Shown: positions 24,200 through 36,056 of the stretch, in pieces
Layout: each line of letters starts with the position of its first letter
How positions within the stretch are numbered: position 1 is the first letter of the stretch
NCBI GenBank assembly: GCA_963971285.1
Contig: OZ020244.1
Span: 5,394,001 to 5,458,000, forward strand
Direction of reading: 5' to 3'
DNA length: 64,000 nt
Source of the DNA: Astropecten irregularis
Taxonomy: Eukaryota; Echinodermata; Asteroidea; Paxillosida; Astropectinidae
The notes under the pieces: model-generated
Told to the model about the DNA's origin: nothing
Database searches by the model: none
What the model saw: only the letters and a program-made list of their open reading frames with translations
Translations under genes and position numbers: made by a program

Positions 24200-26110
24200 T
24201 CGCCTGGTATGGTTGCTTCTTTCCCTCAAAGCCCATTCTGCTCCCAGGCAGAGGTGGTCGGGGTATCGCTTTTTCCCGTTCCTGGCGTTAGTCGCCTCAT
24301 CGAGGTTTCTGTCCAAACCGAGCTTTCTTGGTACGGGGAACGAACACCGTGATGATTAAGCACGCCAAGCCTTGACGTGAAGAACTCAATCTCCCGGTGT
24401 ACAACAACAACCTCACATGCAGGCTGCAGTGAGGCCACTATACGGGAAAAGGATCCGTTTCTCTCCCATCGGGGTGCTAACTAAACGGCGCGTCGAGCAG
24501 GCAGCAGTCGTTAAGCTCAGCTCCTCCGGACCGCTACCTCAGTGCCGTTGGGCGTTCGACGTAGGTCGCGGTTAGTCTCCCGCTACACAACTGCCTCACA
24601 CGGGTAGGGCTCAGATGGATCGCCGGGAGACACGTCGTCCACCGCCACCATGACCCCGCTAGCATCAACCAGCAAGGGACCCGCAGTCAAGTAGACAGGA
24701 ACACGATCTGCTGCCGGCATCCCCGTGGTTAAGGCTCTGAAGAAGGGCAATTAAGACCCAGCCGGACCAACAACCACACACCGAACCACCTTGAATGCTC
24801 GAGTTTCCGGAGAAAGCCACTTATGGATCACCAGCGGCGGACAGGGAGAATCTTCTCGAGGCCCACGAGACCGGCATGGCGTCTAAATCTGTCTGGTTCA
24901 TTATCTGGGGTTAACCTGAGCCAGACGCCAGATGGACTCGAGTCCGAGTACGAAAAGGTATCCGGGATCCCGTTGGTTGATATGTTTCCAGATAGCACCA
25001 CCGTCAGCACCAGTAAAGCAAAGAAACATAAACAGAAGCGGAGCTCGTTGATTTCTTAGGACGAATCCCAGGGGAACAAAACACGCCGCTCCAACTGCAA
25101 GGATGTAGGTCAAAGTGAGACCCCTGCTGGCGTTCCGAAACATTGTCAGTCTTGGCGAAGGCCTAAAAGACTGGGCGTACCTACGGCGGACCGGACCACG
25201 CATCCCCGTAGCTAACTTCCCAAATCCGCGATCTCAATTTGCCTACTGACCGAACAACAACGCCCACTCCATAGATTGATAGAGGGGAGAATCCTTCTAC
25301 TTCCGGACAAAGCGGGGGAAAAGCAACACCCTATTAAGGCTTCATTGGTAGACAGAAAGCTCGAATGGACGAACTGCTGGTCAACCTATACCGGGCTTCA
25401 AGGTTCGCAATTCCAACGAAAACGTTCTTACTACAGCTTTCCGAATACCTGGCATGTGTCACTGTTCACGTATTGTGAGAGCCATTTTTGTGCCTTGATG
25501 AAGGGCTACGCACCACCTTTGACCAGTTCACAAGAATTTCCTGGCTAACAACTCCCTCACGCCGAGCGAATGCCCTTAGCGATATGGACATTCCATATCA
25601 AGGAGAGACTGCAGGATCTTCCCTTCTGGGTAATGATGTGTTCAATGGTCACTTCCAAGATGTGATGGAGACAGGAGCGAAGCGAATTGACACCACCAAG
25701 AATATTATACCTTCGCAAGAGCACTGGCAACACGGGTCATCCCGAGGTCCACGCCCCAATGCTCAGTGGGGTACCAGGGGTCGCAGATGTTGATAACTCA
25801 CCCCGGTACTCTGGGGGGGGGGGGGGGGTGGCGATGACTATCTAGCCTCAGCACCTGGACCTGTCCGGTGACGTCTTAGCCTTTATGCAGGGTCCTGGCA
25901 AGAAATCACTTCGGACAGATGGGTACTCGCCACGATAAATCATGGATACAAACTCGAGTTCACGAGCACCCTACCGTCCGAAACGATACCTCGCGCTACA
26001 CAAACCCCGACCCACAAGGAGAGCCGCAGCGTGTGACTCTATAATGAGTGAGGTTTTTTCTGACGTAACCACGTGTCATGCGGATGGTCTACCGGGCGAG
26101 TCCTACCAGT
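24200..26110 (+). mobile_element. DIRS-like retrotransposon wreck, second partial copy
   Basis: About 2.6 kb after the first copy, the same 5' region restarts: AAGCCCATTCTGCTCCC at about 21630 recurs near 24230, and CTCCTCCG..CCGCTACCTCAGTGCCGTT near 21980 recurs near 24523. A diverged gag-like region follows (25380-25790, with TRISWLTTPSRRANAL, FNGHFQDVMETGAKRIDTT). A poly-G run lies at 25813-25828. The 5' region plus gag is therefore duplicated in tandem, as from nested insertion or the split repeats of DIRS/PAT elements. Confidence 0.65.
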
Positions 26111-26194
26111 AGGTTCTCTCATAGAGAGAATTCGCCTCATCAAGTCATTAAAAAAACCTTGGTTTTTTTCCAAGACACTTTTAGCCCCTGGGGC

Positions 26195-27500
26195 TCCAAC
26201 TCGAAGCTCAGAGTATCAACAGCACCCACGAGCAGCTCCAGAGTCTATGCGAAGGTAATATCATCATCGGCAAAGTCAAGGTCAGCTATCCTGACATCGC
26301 CGAATGATACTCCTCACAGCCACAATTCTCTACCCGGCATCCTCCCCATGGCCCATCACAACACTCTTGGTACCTGAGTATAGTTTGAACAGTAGAGTCA
26401 TCAGAGTCTGTGGTAGCCACGGGAACACAGAAGCCGCCAGAGGGCACCTCGATCTATCGAGTAGAACGCCTTGCGGAGATCGATAAAGGCTGCAAAGAAC
26501 CTACTAAGCGGTTCGAGAGAACCCGCGGTGCCAAAATACGGTCAATCGTTGATCTCTTTGGTGTGAACCAAGACGACAGCTAGGGTCGCTGATGCTTGAG
26601 CAAGTGAGGTCAAATCCTGGCCAGAAGAGTCTTAGCAAGAATCTTGCTGGGCACAGAGAGCAATGTCACACCTCGATAGACATTGGAATCCTTGCGACCC
26701 CCTTGCCCGTCCAGAGAGGAACTATTAATGCCACTCTTCCAGTTAGACGGAATCTCGCCAGTGGTCCATACGGAACCTAGTATGCCATGCAATGTCTCAA
26801 CTGCATTGGCCCCACCAGCATTCAAAAATTCTGCATGGATACCACAGATCCCTGCTGCCTTCCCACTTTTCAGACTGTTCACCGCATATCTCGTAGGTGG
26901 ATCACAGTCGATTGGTGGGTTGGCAACCATTGGTGGACCCTAATATTCATACGTAACTGCTCAAAGTAGGATGCCCAACAAAACCTTACCTCGGACTCCT
27001 CCGTCAGCAACTCCGCTTACAGATTTGACCCACCTTACCCCCGATGCAGAGTTAGAGGAACGCGATGCTCTCGTTTCGCTCACATACAGACCGTACATGC
27101 GTCTCCTTGTCAGCCCTAAGGGATCACACGGCCAAGTGCCTCAACTTCCTCGCCCTCTAGGTGGTCATTCAGAGACAAAGGTCTTCCTGGACAGTCTTGG
27201 AGCTCCAAGCCTCTCACCAGCAACAGACAGAGTGGTATCCCTGAAGAAACACCACATCACATCAGAGCGTCCCTGATTGGGCACTCCCCAAAGCAGGTCA
27301 CGAAGACCGCATGCAAAATCATCCGCCACGGCTCCATCCCGAAGACGACTCACATCAAGCATTGGCTGAGATGGAGACAGCCTCTTGGCCGCACTCGAAT
27401 TAGTTGCAAGGAGCAAGCGGTAATTATTGTTGAGGAACTGCGCACTCCAAAAAACCCGGCAGTTCTGAATTATCCTCCAACGACCGTCCAAGAGAGCATG
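26195..27500 (-). pseudogene. LINE (non-LTR retrotransposon) reverse transcriptase, broken
   Basis: Read on the minus strand, 27490-27165 gives the linker after the endonuclease (NNNYRLLLA, WCFFRDTTLSVAGERLG). Next, 26930-26610 gives a typical non-LTR reverse transcriptase (NSLKSGKAAGICGIHAEFL, IPSNWKSG, YRGVTLLSVPSKILAKTLLA). At 26500-26395 the frame continues as FFAAFIDLRKAF.SIDR.ALWRLL, where the RT 'DLRKAFDSVDR' motif is recognisable. Stops and frameshifts separate the parts, and the catalytic xxDD region is missing. It interrupts the DIRS-like DNA. A second copy begins at 63880 in unit B. Confidence 0.85.
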
Positions 27501-28530
27501 ATCGATCTTCTTTTAACCCATAAAAAGGGCTCAGGCGAATGGCGGCCCATTATCAACTTGAAGCCGCTCAACATGTTTAATCGCCCGCAGGTTTCGCATG
27601 GACATACTTCAAACCGTTTTTAGATCAGTGCCAACACCACCTTGGGCGGAATCCCTAGGCTTGAAGGACGCCTACCTCCACATCCCAATTCATCCAGGTT
27701 TATACCGGAGATTCCCCCATTCATGTACAAAGGCCAGATCTACCAGCTCTCTAACCTTCCCATCGGGCTTTCCAGTCCCCAAGAGCCTTCACTCGCGTGA
27801 CCAGGACGTTAACAGCACATCTCCGTAACAGCACATTTAGTAATTGGCAGACCCCACATCGACTTTTTCCCATCAGCCGAAAATGACGGACAACCGGTGT
27901 TCTGCGCCAGATTTCTCAGTACCCTTAGGCGTGGGCAACAGATGCGCTACTTATAAAATGGGACGGCATGTTCGCTTAAGCATTGCCCCTATCGCTACTT
28001 TCCATGGGTAATAACCAAGATAGAGCAGGAGCGGTGCCATGTTCTTCTCATCACCCTGTGCTGGCATCATGCTCCTGGTGCAGACTCCTCCGATCATGCC
28101 CCTCATGCCGGACATCATCTCACAGCTGAGGTCAGGGATCATGCATCCGAAACCTGAGGATCGTCACCTGACCTGCTGGCCTCTCTGCAATGAACGTTCC
28201 AGGCAGCAGGCTTTTCTGCTGAGGCTGCTGCCAGGCAAATCTACAGTAGCAGGCTATACGACATTTTAAGTCATGGTGCAGGGAACGATCTCTGAATCCA
28301 AACTCACGGTGGCAGATTTTCTGCTCTACATGGTTAAGTCAGGCCTCACTGAAGCAATTGTAAAGAACTACCATTCGGCCCATTACCGCCATCCAACAAG
28401 GATTTCCTGATGGCTTCACTGTTTCGGACAACCAACCGTTGAAATACCTGGCACGCAGCATGTTCACTGAGCGACCACCTGTGGCGCTATCAATCAAGTG
28501 GGCTTATTCGTGACTGACATGCATGTTATG
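27495..28530 (+). pseudogene. DIRS-like reverse transcriptase and tyrosine recombinase remnants
   Basis: 27512-27600 reads HKKGSGEWRPIINLKPLNMF, and 27650-27790 reads LKDAYLHIPIHPG..RRF with SNLPIGLSSP-like sequence in another frame. This is characteristic of DIRS-type reverse transcriptase. The Y-x-D-D active-site region is lost. 28160-28310 gives LLRLLPGKSTVAGY followed by TVADFLLYMVKSGLTEAIVKNY, and 28370-28490 gives QGFPDGFTVSDNQPLKYLA. These match the N-terminal core-binding part of DIRS tyrosine recombinases. The catalytic R-H-R-Y part is absent. Several frames are needed, so it is a pseudogene. Confidence 0.8.
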
Positions 28531-28985
28531 TGCTTTAGGGGCTGTGGTGTTGGGGAGGTCAGGATGGACATTGTCTTTGGCCATTGAGCAGCCGCCCCAT
28601 GTTTTTTGGGCCCTAACCTCTGGTTCCAACTGACCATCCTAGCTCATGTATGGCTCCTCGGATTCTGCTTGTGTACAGCAGTGGCCACAACCCGGTTCCT
28701 GACCTCGGCTGGTCAGCAACATTACATGAGTGAACCTGCTGGTGGATTCCAGCAGGTGAGGAACATTTTCCTCTAGTACGCATGTCGTCAGCTCGGCAGC
28801 AGGGGCTGGCAGCTGCAATCATGGCGTCATAACTTTTGTGTCCTCGGCATGTTGCAGCCGATCGTCACGCGGAGGAACTCCTTCTCGAGTCAACGGTTGC
28901 TGGTCACAAGGCGTAGTTAGTTCGCCACTGCTGGGAAACCTTCTTTCACCCCGGCCGTCATGCTTCGTGTTTCGCTGGATACGAT
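28530..28985. other. GC-rich DNA, probably 5' part of the following LINE fragment
   Basis: No domain is recognised. The base composition and position, immediately before a LINE endonuclease in the same orientation, suggest the 5' region of that element. The minus-strand ORFs of 66-69 codons here are not supported. Confidence 0.4.
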
Positions 28986-28987
28986 GA

Positions 28988-29960
28988 TTGCAAGGTCCAG
29001 AGGGGAGCACCGCATTCATGTTTCCAAATCAGTTTCAGCGACTGGCAAAACGGGGGTCTTCCAGTTTTGGGACTCTCGTTGCCCGGCAAAGATTGCGTTC
29101 CAGGCAGGCACATCCAGGTCGTCATCCTGCTACTGCCTGCTTTGTGTTAGCATGCTGGAATGTTCGCTCTATGAGCATTCGTACTGTCCAGCAATCCTTC
29201 CTGCGAGAGTCTGCTATGATTGACCTTGAACTAACTCGCCTCGACATAAGCGTTTGTGCTCTCAGTGAGACTTGGCCCACTGGCAATGGCTCCATTCGTG
29301 AAGCAAACTTCACCTTCTTTTGGATTGGTCACCCAGATGGAACAAGGCCTATGCATGGAGTTGGCCTTGCAATTCGAAACTCCCTGCTACCATGCAGTCA
29401 CCAACCTGTTTCTCTCTCTCTTCGACTCATGTCCATGCGTATCTGCCTTAGTAGTGGCGCTGTCACCGTCATCTCTGCTCCTACTCTGCTGGCTGATTCC
29501 ACAGAAAAGGACACATTGTACCAACTGCTTGGAGACATGCTCAGTACACCAGCCGGGGACAACATTATACTTGCCGGTGACTTCAATGCCCGTACCGGTT
29601 CTGACCATGGGTCCTGATGCGGTATGGTGGGTCCTCACTGCTTTGGCAACATGAACGATAACAGTTAACGTCTCCTGGGGTGTTGTGCCAGCCATGACCT
29701 GTATCTAACTGGCACCTTCTTTACTGGCTCATCTCGTTCCAAATCCACATGCATGCACCCTCGTTAACGTCGCTGGCATCAACTGTGTCACCAAGTTTCA
29801 GGATCTCACCAATGAACAGCTTTGCTCATCTCCTTCACCAAATTGCCCTGGTCTTGCATGGTCCAGGTTTAAGCTCACCATCATGAACTGTGCTCTCTCC
29901 GCTTTTGGTCGACGTACTCAAACACAACCCGACTGATTTCGTGATAGCAAAACAGCAATG
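28988..29960 (+). pseudogene. LINE endonuclease (APE type), broken
   Basis: The 209-codon frame at 28988-29617 contains CWNVRSMS near the start, ALSETWPTGNGS in the middle, HGVGLAIRNSLLP, and ends AGDFNARTGSDHGS. These are the N-W-N, E-T and G-D-F-N-A motifs of LINE apurinic-like endonucleases. After a stop or frameshift the family pattern continues at 29620-29760 (VGPHCFGNMNDN, LYLTGTFF, MHPR) and at 29800-29935 (FQDLTNEQL, SAFGRRTQTQPDW). The reverse transcriptase part is absent, and the fragment ends just upstream of the discoidin gene. Confidence 0.85.
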
Positions 29961-30037
29961 ACCATTACGTATCCGAGTAACATTGTTCCAAAATGTTTGT
30001 TTTTTTCCCTCAACAGACAGCACGAGAAAAAGGAATC

Positions 30038-33000
30038 ATGGAGATGTTTCTCCCCTTGGCCTTGGTGACAGTTCTGACCACCATCCTTGGTAAGTTAATC
30101 ACCATTTAATCTAGCTCCGGGATTTACTTTAAATACTGGGTTTACCAGTTTTGTTGGTACAAACTTTTGCTAAAAGCTATAACAAAACATACATTGCTTT
30201 GCCGCTTTTTCCTAGTTCATTCCAAATAAGCGAATCTTGTTACAATCGTTCGTGCAAAACCATCAACTCTCGACTATGATACAGTGTATTATGGTACATA
30301 TATTACAACATATATTGGCAGACCACTAAAGGAATAGAAACAAATATCTGTCAAATACATTTCACCCAAATGTTTTTTTGATAACTCAACTTCACTTCAT
30401 AACCGAGACTATTCGATGTTTACGCGCGACGAAGTCCAAACCAGATCTCAGCCTTGATCCGCTCATGTATGTGTATTCCACGGCGCTCTCGTAGACTCTC
30501 CAAAAACCAGGTCACCCTATCCATGACCGTGAGGAGGGATTGGTGAATGATTTTAACAATGTTTGGTTGTGGTTTGCTCCTTAGCCAATTTAGATGGTCT
30601 GGAAAGTAAGTTGGTGGCTCGTCACTTTGGCCCTCCTCCTGAGCCGGTTCCCGGTGAACACTGGATGAAAGCAGCCGGGCGACAGCTGAGCCAACAATGC
30701 CCCCGCCCTAAAAAGGCCGGACAAGGTGAGTTTGATTTTTATTATATGTCAATACATTTCTGGGGCCTTTTGAACGCTCGGCTCAGGCTCAGGCTCAGGC
30801 TCAGGCTCCGGCTCCGGCTCCAGCTCCAGCTCCAGCTCCACTTCGTGAATCCATTTTTAAATAACGGGTATAAAATAGAGACCGGTACCTTTGGCTGCGG
30901 TTCAAAAGTAGATTCTCTGGTTTGAAAAAAAAACCGAGCTTCAGATTCGATGAGGAACCAGAACCTATATTTTCACAAAATGGATTACAGAAATGACGCC
31001 GGAGCTTGACCAGGAGCCGGGCTTTGATTGAGGTCCCCGATCTCCCCTCTTCTTTTGGTCTGGTTCCTTGCCCAGAGATTCTCTGGCGTGGCGACTCTTA
31101 TTAAAAATCTTATGTTTCATTTTGGCTCTCCTTTTTGAAATGTTGCCTGGGCAAAGTAAGAGTGAAAAGAGTCGAAAGGAAACATGCAACACAAGCCTTA
31201 ATATTGCATATAACAATTTGTATTGTGTGTGGAAAATAATCATGATCTTATAATTTAACCGTAGCACAGAACTAAACTAAACATGTCTTATCATGTGCAT
31301 GACCCCGCGTGACCTGTCGGAAATGTCCGACATTCCATGTTACTATCCGCAATTAAACGATGTTTCGGGTTTTCTCGTAAAAAAAAAATCAAAACTGACT
31401 TTTTTGGTCACGTGACCCTTCTGTGCATTTATCCGATACCGGACTCTGGAATAGACAGATAATAGTGGGAGATTCTTGGTCTGGGAACCAGACTACTCCT
31501 CTTCTTGGTCCTCTTGTACCGTCCCCACCCAAGAAAAGAACAACAAAACAAAACAACAATACAACAAAAACAAGGGGGATTATTATTTCAGGTCTGACAC
31601 GTGCAAGTTTGGTAATTTCTAAACGAAGAATCGTAAAAAAAATGTAATATTGTCATTTAGAGCTATAGTATTTTGGAGGATTATAAAAATTTTATGTGAA
31701 TATTCAGAAAATTCGCAATGAGTTGGCATCGATTCCATGTAAAAAAAATACATTGGTGATTTTGATTTTGCAGGTGTCCCTGTTTGTAATGATGCAGGGC
31801 CTCTTGGTATGAAGAATGGCAGCATTCCGGATAGCAGCATTACAGCTTCATCTGATTGGGGTGGTATCTTACAGCCTCATGATGGACGTCTTGATAATCT
31901 CAGTAAGTTACATGATGATGCATTCTACAAAAGTCAATACAACCTTGTCTGCATCGTACTTCCCAACCGCTGCAGCTCAAAGGATCACACTGTGTTTAAT
32001 AAGATTACAAAGGACTGTATAAAGAAATGAGGAAACTGTCATATAGTCAACCAGCTTCAGCGACTCTAAAAGAAGAACTGCAACCTACATCGAATCATAC
32101 AATCATTTCAAATAGCTGAGATACATGAATGTATTGATATTAGACTGTGATTGTCACTTTCTGTGGTTGTGCAGATGGGGCCTGGGAACCTATGGGCACC
32201 ACCGATGAATGGATACAAGTCAGCTTCAATGCTCCGTTGTCCATCACTGGCCTCATCATTCAAGGAAGTGATCAATATCGCGTGTGGGTACAGAAGTACG
32301 AGGTCATGTACAGCAATGACGGTCAATCATGGGCTAACGTGACTGATACTGATGGAACACCAACCCAGGTCCGTTCATTCAAATGTTTTTCTTATTTTAT
32401 CTTTTATAATTTTTTTTTTTTTTTTTAGCTTTTCCGCATAGTTGCGGAAAAGCTATACTGTTTTTTTTTTCTACTTCTTCTTCTTCTTCCTCTTCTTCTA
32501 CTTCTTCTTCTTTTTTTGGCTTTTTCGCGGAAGCGAAAAGCCTTTATTTTTGTTCTGCTTTTTTTTTTTTTCTTCTTCCTCTTCTTCAGCCAAATTTCGT
32601 ATAGACTTTGTACAGGGGCATTCTACGCGCCACTTTGGTCACTTTTAAACAATCGATTTTAACCAAACTTGGTCTGAAGGAAGTCCATATAGAGTAGTTG
32701 TCTCCCGAAACTTTTCATCATCATGACGTCATCGGGTGTCATGTGACCAGCGATTTGAATTTAATAATCAAAATCTTTAAAAATCAACAAAAAATCAACG
32801 GTTTGAGATATTTAGTTGATTCTTTCACCAAAAGTGATTGTTAGGCAGGGTCTTTCTTTGTGATACATTACTTGACCTCTGTGACCTCTACTTCCGGTCA
32901 AAGAGCCAATCTTAATCAAACTTGGTCTAAAGTAAGTCCATATAACCTAGTTGTGTCCCGGTAAATTACGTCAGCATGACGTCATCAGGTGTCAAATTAC

Positions 33001-36000
33001 AAGCAATTTAAATTTAATAATCAAAATCTTTAAAAATAAACAATAAATCAACCGATTGAGATATTAAGTTCATTCTTTCACCAAATATCAATGTTAGGCT
33101 AGGTCTTTCTTTGTGATACATTACTTGACCTCTGTGACCTCTACTTCCGGTCAAACAGGAAGTAGGTCCTCATTTAAAAGTGGTAAGAGCTATGATCATG
33201 ATTCTCTCGCCAAAAGTGAATGTTAGGCAAGGTCTTTCATTGCGACACATTGCTTGCCCTCTGTGACCTCTACTTCCGGTCAAACAGGAAGCAGCTCCTC
33301 ATTTAAAAGTGGTAAGAGCCAGGATCATGATTCTTTCACCAAAAGTCAATGTTAGGCAAGGTCTTTCATTGTAATACATAACTTGACCTCGGTGACCTTT
33401 ACTTCCGGCTATACCGGAAGTTGCCCCTCATTTAAAAGTGGTAAGAGCTAGGATCATGATTCTTTAACTAAATATCAATGTTAGGCAATATCTTTCTTCG
33501 TGACACGTAACTTGACCTCGGTGACCTTTACTTCCGGTCAAACCGGAAGTTGCTTCTCATTTAAAAGCGGTAAGAGCTAAAATCATGATTCTTTCACTTA
33601 ATATCAATGTTAGGCAAGATCTTTCTTTGTGACACATAGCTTGACCTCTGTGACCTCAACTTCCGGTCAAACAGGAAGTAGCTTGTCATTTAAAAGTGGT
33701 AAGAGCTTTTATCATGATTCTTTCGCCAAATGTCAATGTAAGGGAAGGTCTTTCTTATGACACAATACGATCTGATTGACAAGCAATTGATATCATATGC
33801 GGAAAAGCCTTATGTGCTGTTTCAAACAGCCATAAACTCTAGTTTTTCTTTTTAGCTGTTTCGCATGCAGCGGAACAGCTTTTGTTTTTAGCTTTTCCGC
33901 ACAGTTGCGGAAAAGCTATACTGTTTGTTAAGATTTTTGGCTTTTTCGCGGAAGCGAAAAGGCTTTATTTTTGTTCTGTTTTTGTTTGTTTTTCTTCTTA
34001 CTCTTCTTCAGCCTGATTTCGTATAGACTTTGTACAGGGGCATTCTACGCGCCACTTTTGTCATTTTTAAACGGCTGATCTTAACCAAACTTGATATGAA
34101 GGAACTCCATATAGAGTAGTTGTGTCCCGAAACTTTTCGTCATGATGACGTCATCAGGTGTCATGTGACCAACGATTTGAATTTAATAATCAAAATCTTT
34201 AAAAATCACCAAAAAATCAACGGTTAGAGATATTAAGTTGATTCTTTCACCAAAAGTGATTGTTAGGCAGGGTCTTTCTTTGTGACACACTGCTTGACCT
34301 CTGTGACCTCTACTTCCGGTCAAACAGGAAGTAGCTCCTCATTTAAAATTGGTTAGAGCTTTGATCATTATTCTTTCACCAAATATCAATGTTAGGCAAG
34401 GTCTTATCTTTGTGACATATTGTTTGACTTCTGTGACCTCTACTTCCTGTCAAACAGGAAGTAGCTCCTCATTTAAAAGTGGTAAGAGTAGGATCATGAT
34501 TCTTTCAATGTTAGGCAAGGTCTTTCTTTGTGACACATACATATTTAGATCTAATGTTGCATGGATTCATAAATTTATTTTTTGACCTTTTCTTTATATC
34601 TCATGAACGACAAATGGTATTTTCGAATTTTTTTCTGCAAAATGTTTGTTAGGCTATAGACACATGCCACAAAATACCAAACAGTTGTGACGTCATGATG
34701 ACGTCATCAAGAAGCCAATTTTCTGATTCACATATAAGAGAATATCCGATGGTGACGAAACTTTGTGGGTAGGTAGGAAATGATACTATTATTGCAAATG
34801 TGAAATGACGTCACGATGACGTCATCGACTGATTTTATATTCATTTTTGAATAATTAGTTTTGCATTTTTTTCCAAAAAAAACATATAAGCGAATATCCG
34901 ATCGTAATGAAACCTGGTGGGTAGGTAGGAAATGGTATAGTATCCCTAATGTGAAGTTATATCGCCATCGCCTGATTTTTTATTGATTTTTTAAATAATT
35001 AATGTTGCCATTTAGTGTCAAACACAACACAAATCCCGTCTTTGGAACTTTTTGTACCGCTGATATGGCTATCTGTAGTAGCGGGCCAATTGTGTACACG
35101 TGAACGGAGCAAGACAAGCTAGAAAATCAATCATTTTGCTGTTTCCCTTGCCCATATGCAAAACCATATATACTACGAGTGCTGGCCTATATAGTAGACT
35201 CTGCCATTTCTGTGATTGTCATGTGTATGTATCTGTACTGTATACATGTATTGATGGACGAGTGACGACGCTCCTAAAAGTTGTGTATGACAATTAAGAC
35301 ACTGCTATTTCTCTGGGCCATTTGTGTACAAGTTTATTTTTCATATTCTTTAAAACATACGCGAAACAGCTCAGTGTTTGTTACCAACAAACACAGGTCT
35401 AGTTTTTACATGAATCCCGGTACGGTATTCTGGAGATCGTTGGTTCGAATCCCGCCCCAGTCAATTTTCCTTTGTGCACTTTTCAATGATTTTCATTTAT
35501 TTTGTTTTTGAATGAATGCCGGTTCGTTATTCCGGAGGTCGTTGGTTCGAATCTCTTTTCCTTCGTGCGCTTATCAATTACTTTAATTTATTTTGATAAT
35601 AAACTTTACATAATAATGAAAACTAAAAATCTTTTTTTTTTTAAATGAAAGCAAATGCAAGTATTTTTTTCTGCCTTACCGCTATCCACAGAAATGAAAA
35701 TCACAAAATGCAAATAATTGAGCATTCAACCGTTACCAACAAAGCGATATTTATATGTGTTTATAAAATCATCAAACAACCTGAATTGCAATGAAAGTGA
35801 TTTAGTCCTCTCAGTCCAGACTGCTAACAACCCGAAAAATTAACTTATTGCATGTACAGTAAATCCATTCAATAATTCAATAATCATTCATTTCTTCATT
35901 ATGTTTCATTGACAGTTCGTTGGTAACACCGATGGCACGAGCCACGTGGAGGTGACTTTCATTACGGCCTTGTACACAAGGTTCATACGTATCGCGCCAA

Positions 36001-36056
36001 CTGCCTGCAGGGGTGGGTGTGGCTTGCGCTTTGAGCTGATTGGTTGCTATTATTAA
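30038..36056 (+). CDS. Secreted single-domain F5/8 type C (discoidin) protein, 5 coding exons
   Basis: Coding exons are 30038-30089, 30585-30725, 31774-31902, 32175-32368 and 35916-36056. All introns are GT-AG and the phases match (1, 1, 1, 0), giving 218 residues. Residues 1-18 (MEMFLPLALVTVLTTILA) form a signal peptide. Residues 19-64 are a Pro-rich linker with one Cys. Residues 66-216 are a complete F5/8 type C domain: CNDAGPLGMKNGSIPDSSI at the start, EWIQVSF in the core, and RFIRIAPTA..GLRFELIGC at the end. Cys69 and Cys216 would form the usual domain-closing disulfide, and Cys203 and Cys207 are extra. N-glycosylation sequons lie at Asn79 and Asn162. Such proteins bind carbohydrate or membrane lipid outside the cell; the actual ligand is unknown. 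An acceptor just before 30017 (TTTTTTTCCCTCAACAG) implies an upstream non-coding exon that I could not place. Confidence 0.92.
30755..30955. repeat. CTCAGG/CTCCGG/CTCCAG hexamer array within a dispersed repeat
   Basis: At 30779-30840 the hexamers CTCAGG, CTCCGG and CTCCAG follow each other in blocks of three or four. The surrounding body matches 3425-3680. It lies in intron 2 of the discoidin gene and is not exonic. Confidence 0.8.
32427..33880. repeat. Intronic element with 130-bp tandem repeats, copy 1
   Basis: It opens with the inverted pair AGCTTTTCCGCA / TGCGGAAAAGCT, followed by T/CTT-rich DNA. From about 32860 to 33770 a unit of about 130 bp repeats about six times. Its landmarks are TGACCTCTACTTCCGG, AACAGGAAGTAG, CATTTAAAAGTGGTAAGAGC and ATCATGATTCTTTC. 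The whole lies in intron 4 of the discoidin gene. Short ORFs here are low-complexity artefacts. Confidence 0.85.
33885..34990. repeat. Intronic element, copy 2 plus CRE-rich tail
   Basis: The opening AGCTTTTCCGCACAGTTGCGG and the block GACTTTGTACAGGGGCATTC repeat the start of copy 1, followed by about two 130-bp units (34250-34530). The tail to 34990 has a separate repeat pair (AGCGAATATCCGATCG / AGAGAATATCCGATGG, each with GTGGGTAGGTAGGAAATG). Five of the seven TGACGTCA palindromes in this intron are here (from 34146, 34688, 34699, 34806 and 34817). Confidence 0.75.
35418..35600 (+). mobile_element. Two tRNA-derived SINE fragments in tandem
   Basis: GGTACGGTATTCTGGAGATC with GGTTCGAATCCCGCCCCAG (35420-35462) and CGTTATTCCGGAGGTCG with GGTTCGAATCTC (35524-35560) are each followed by a CCTTTGTGC-type tail. 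Both lack the 5' A-box end. They lie in intron 4 of the discoidin gene. Confidence 0.65.

Larger units (their letters stand above)
17970..26480. repeat. Segment 2, copy A of a large direct duplication
   Basis: It matches 56550-64000 in the same order: TATA-driven candidate gene, MITE, element P, SINE, DIRS-like block, minus-strand LINE. Homology starts at AAACTCATCTTAACTTACTA. The end of the match lies beyond the right edge of the window. Copies differ by a nested MITE in B (58257-58536), a 54-bp block near 60007 in B, and different deletions within the DIRS-like block. Confidence 0.9.

Noticed and set aside
30563-30925. 120-codon + strand ORF ending in LRLRLRLQLQLQ
   Set aside because: Only 30585-30725 is a real exon; the remainder is intron read-through into a hexamer repeat.
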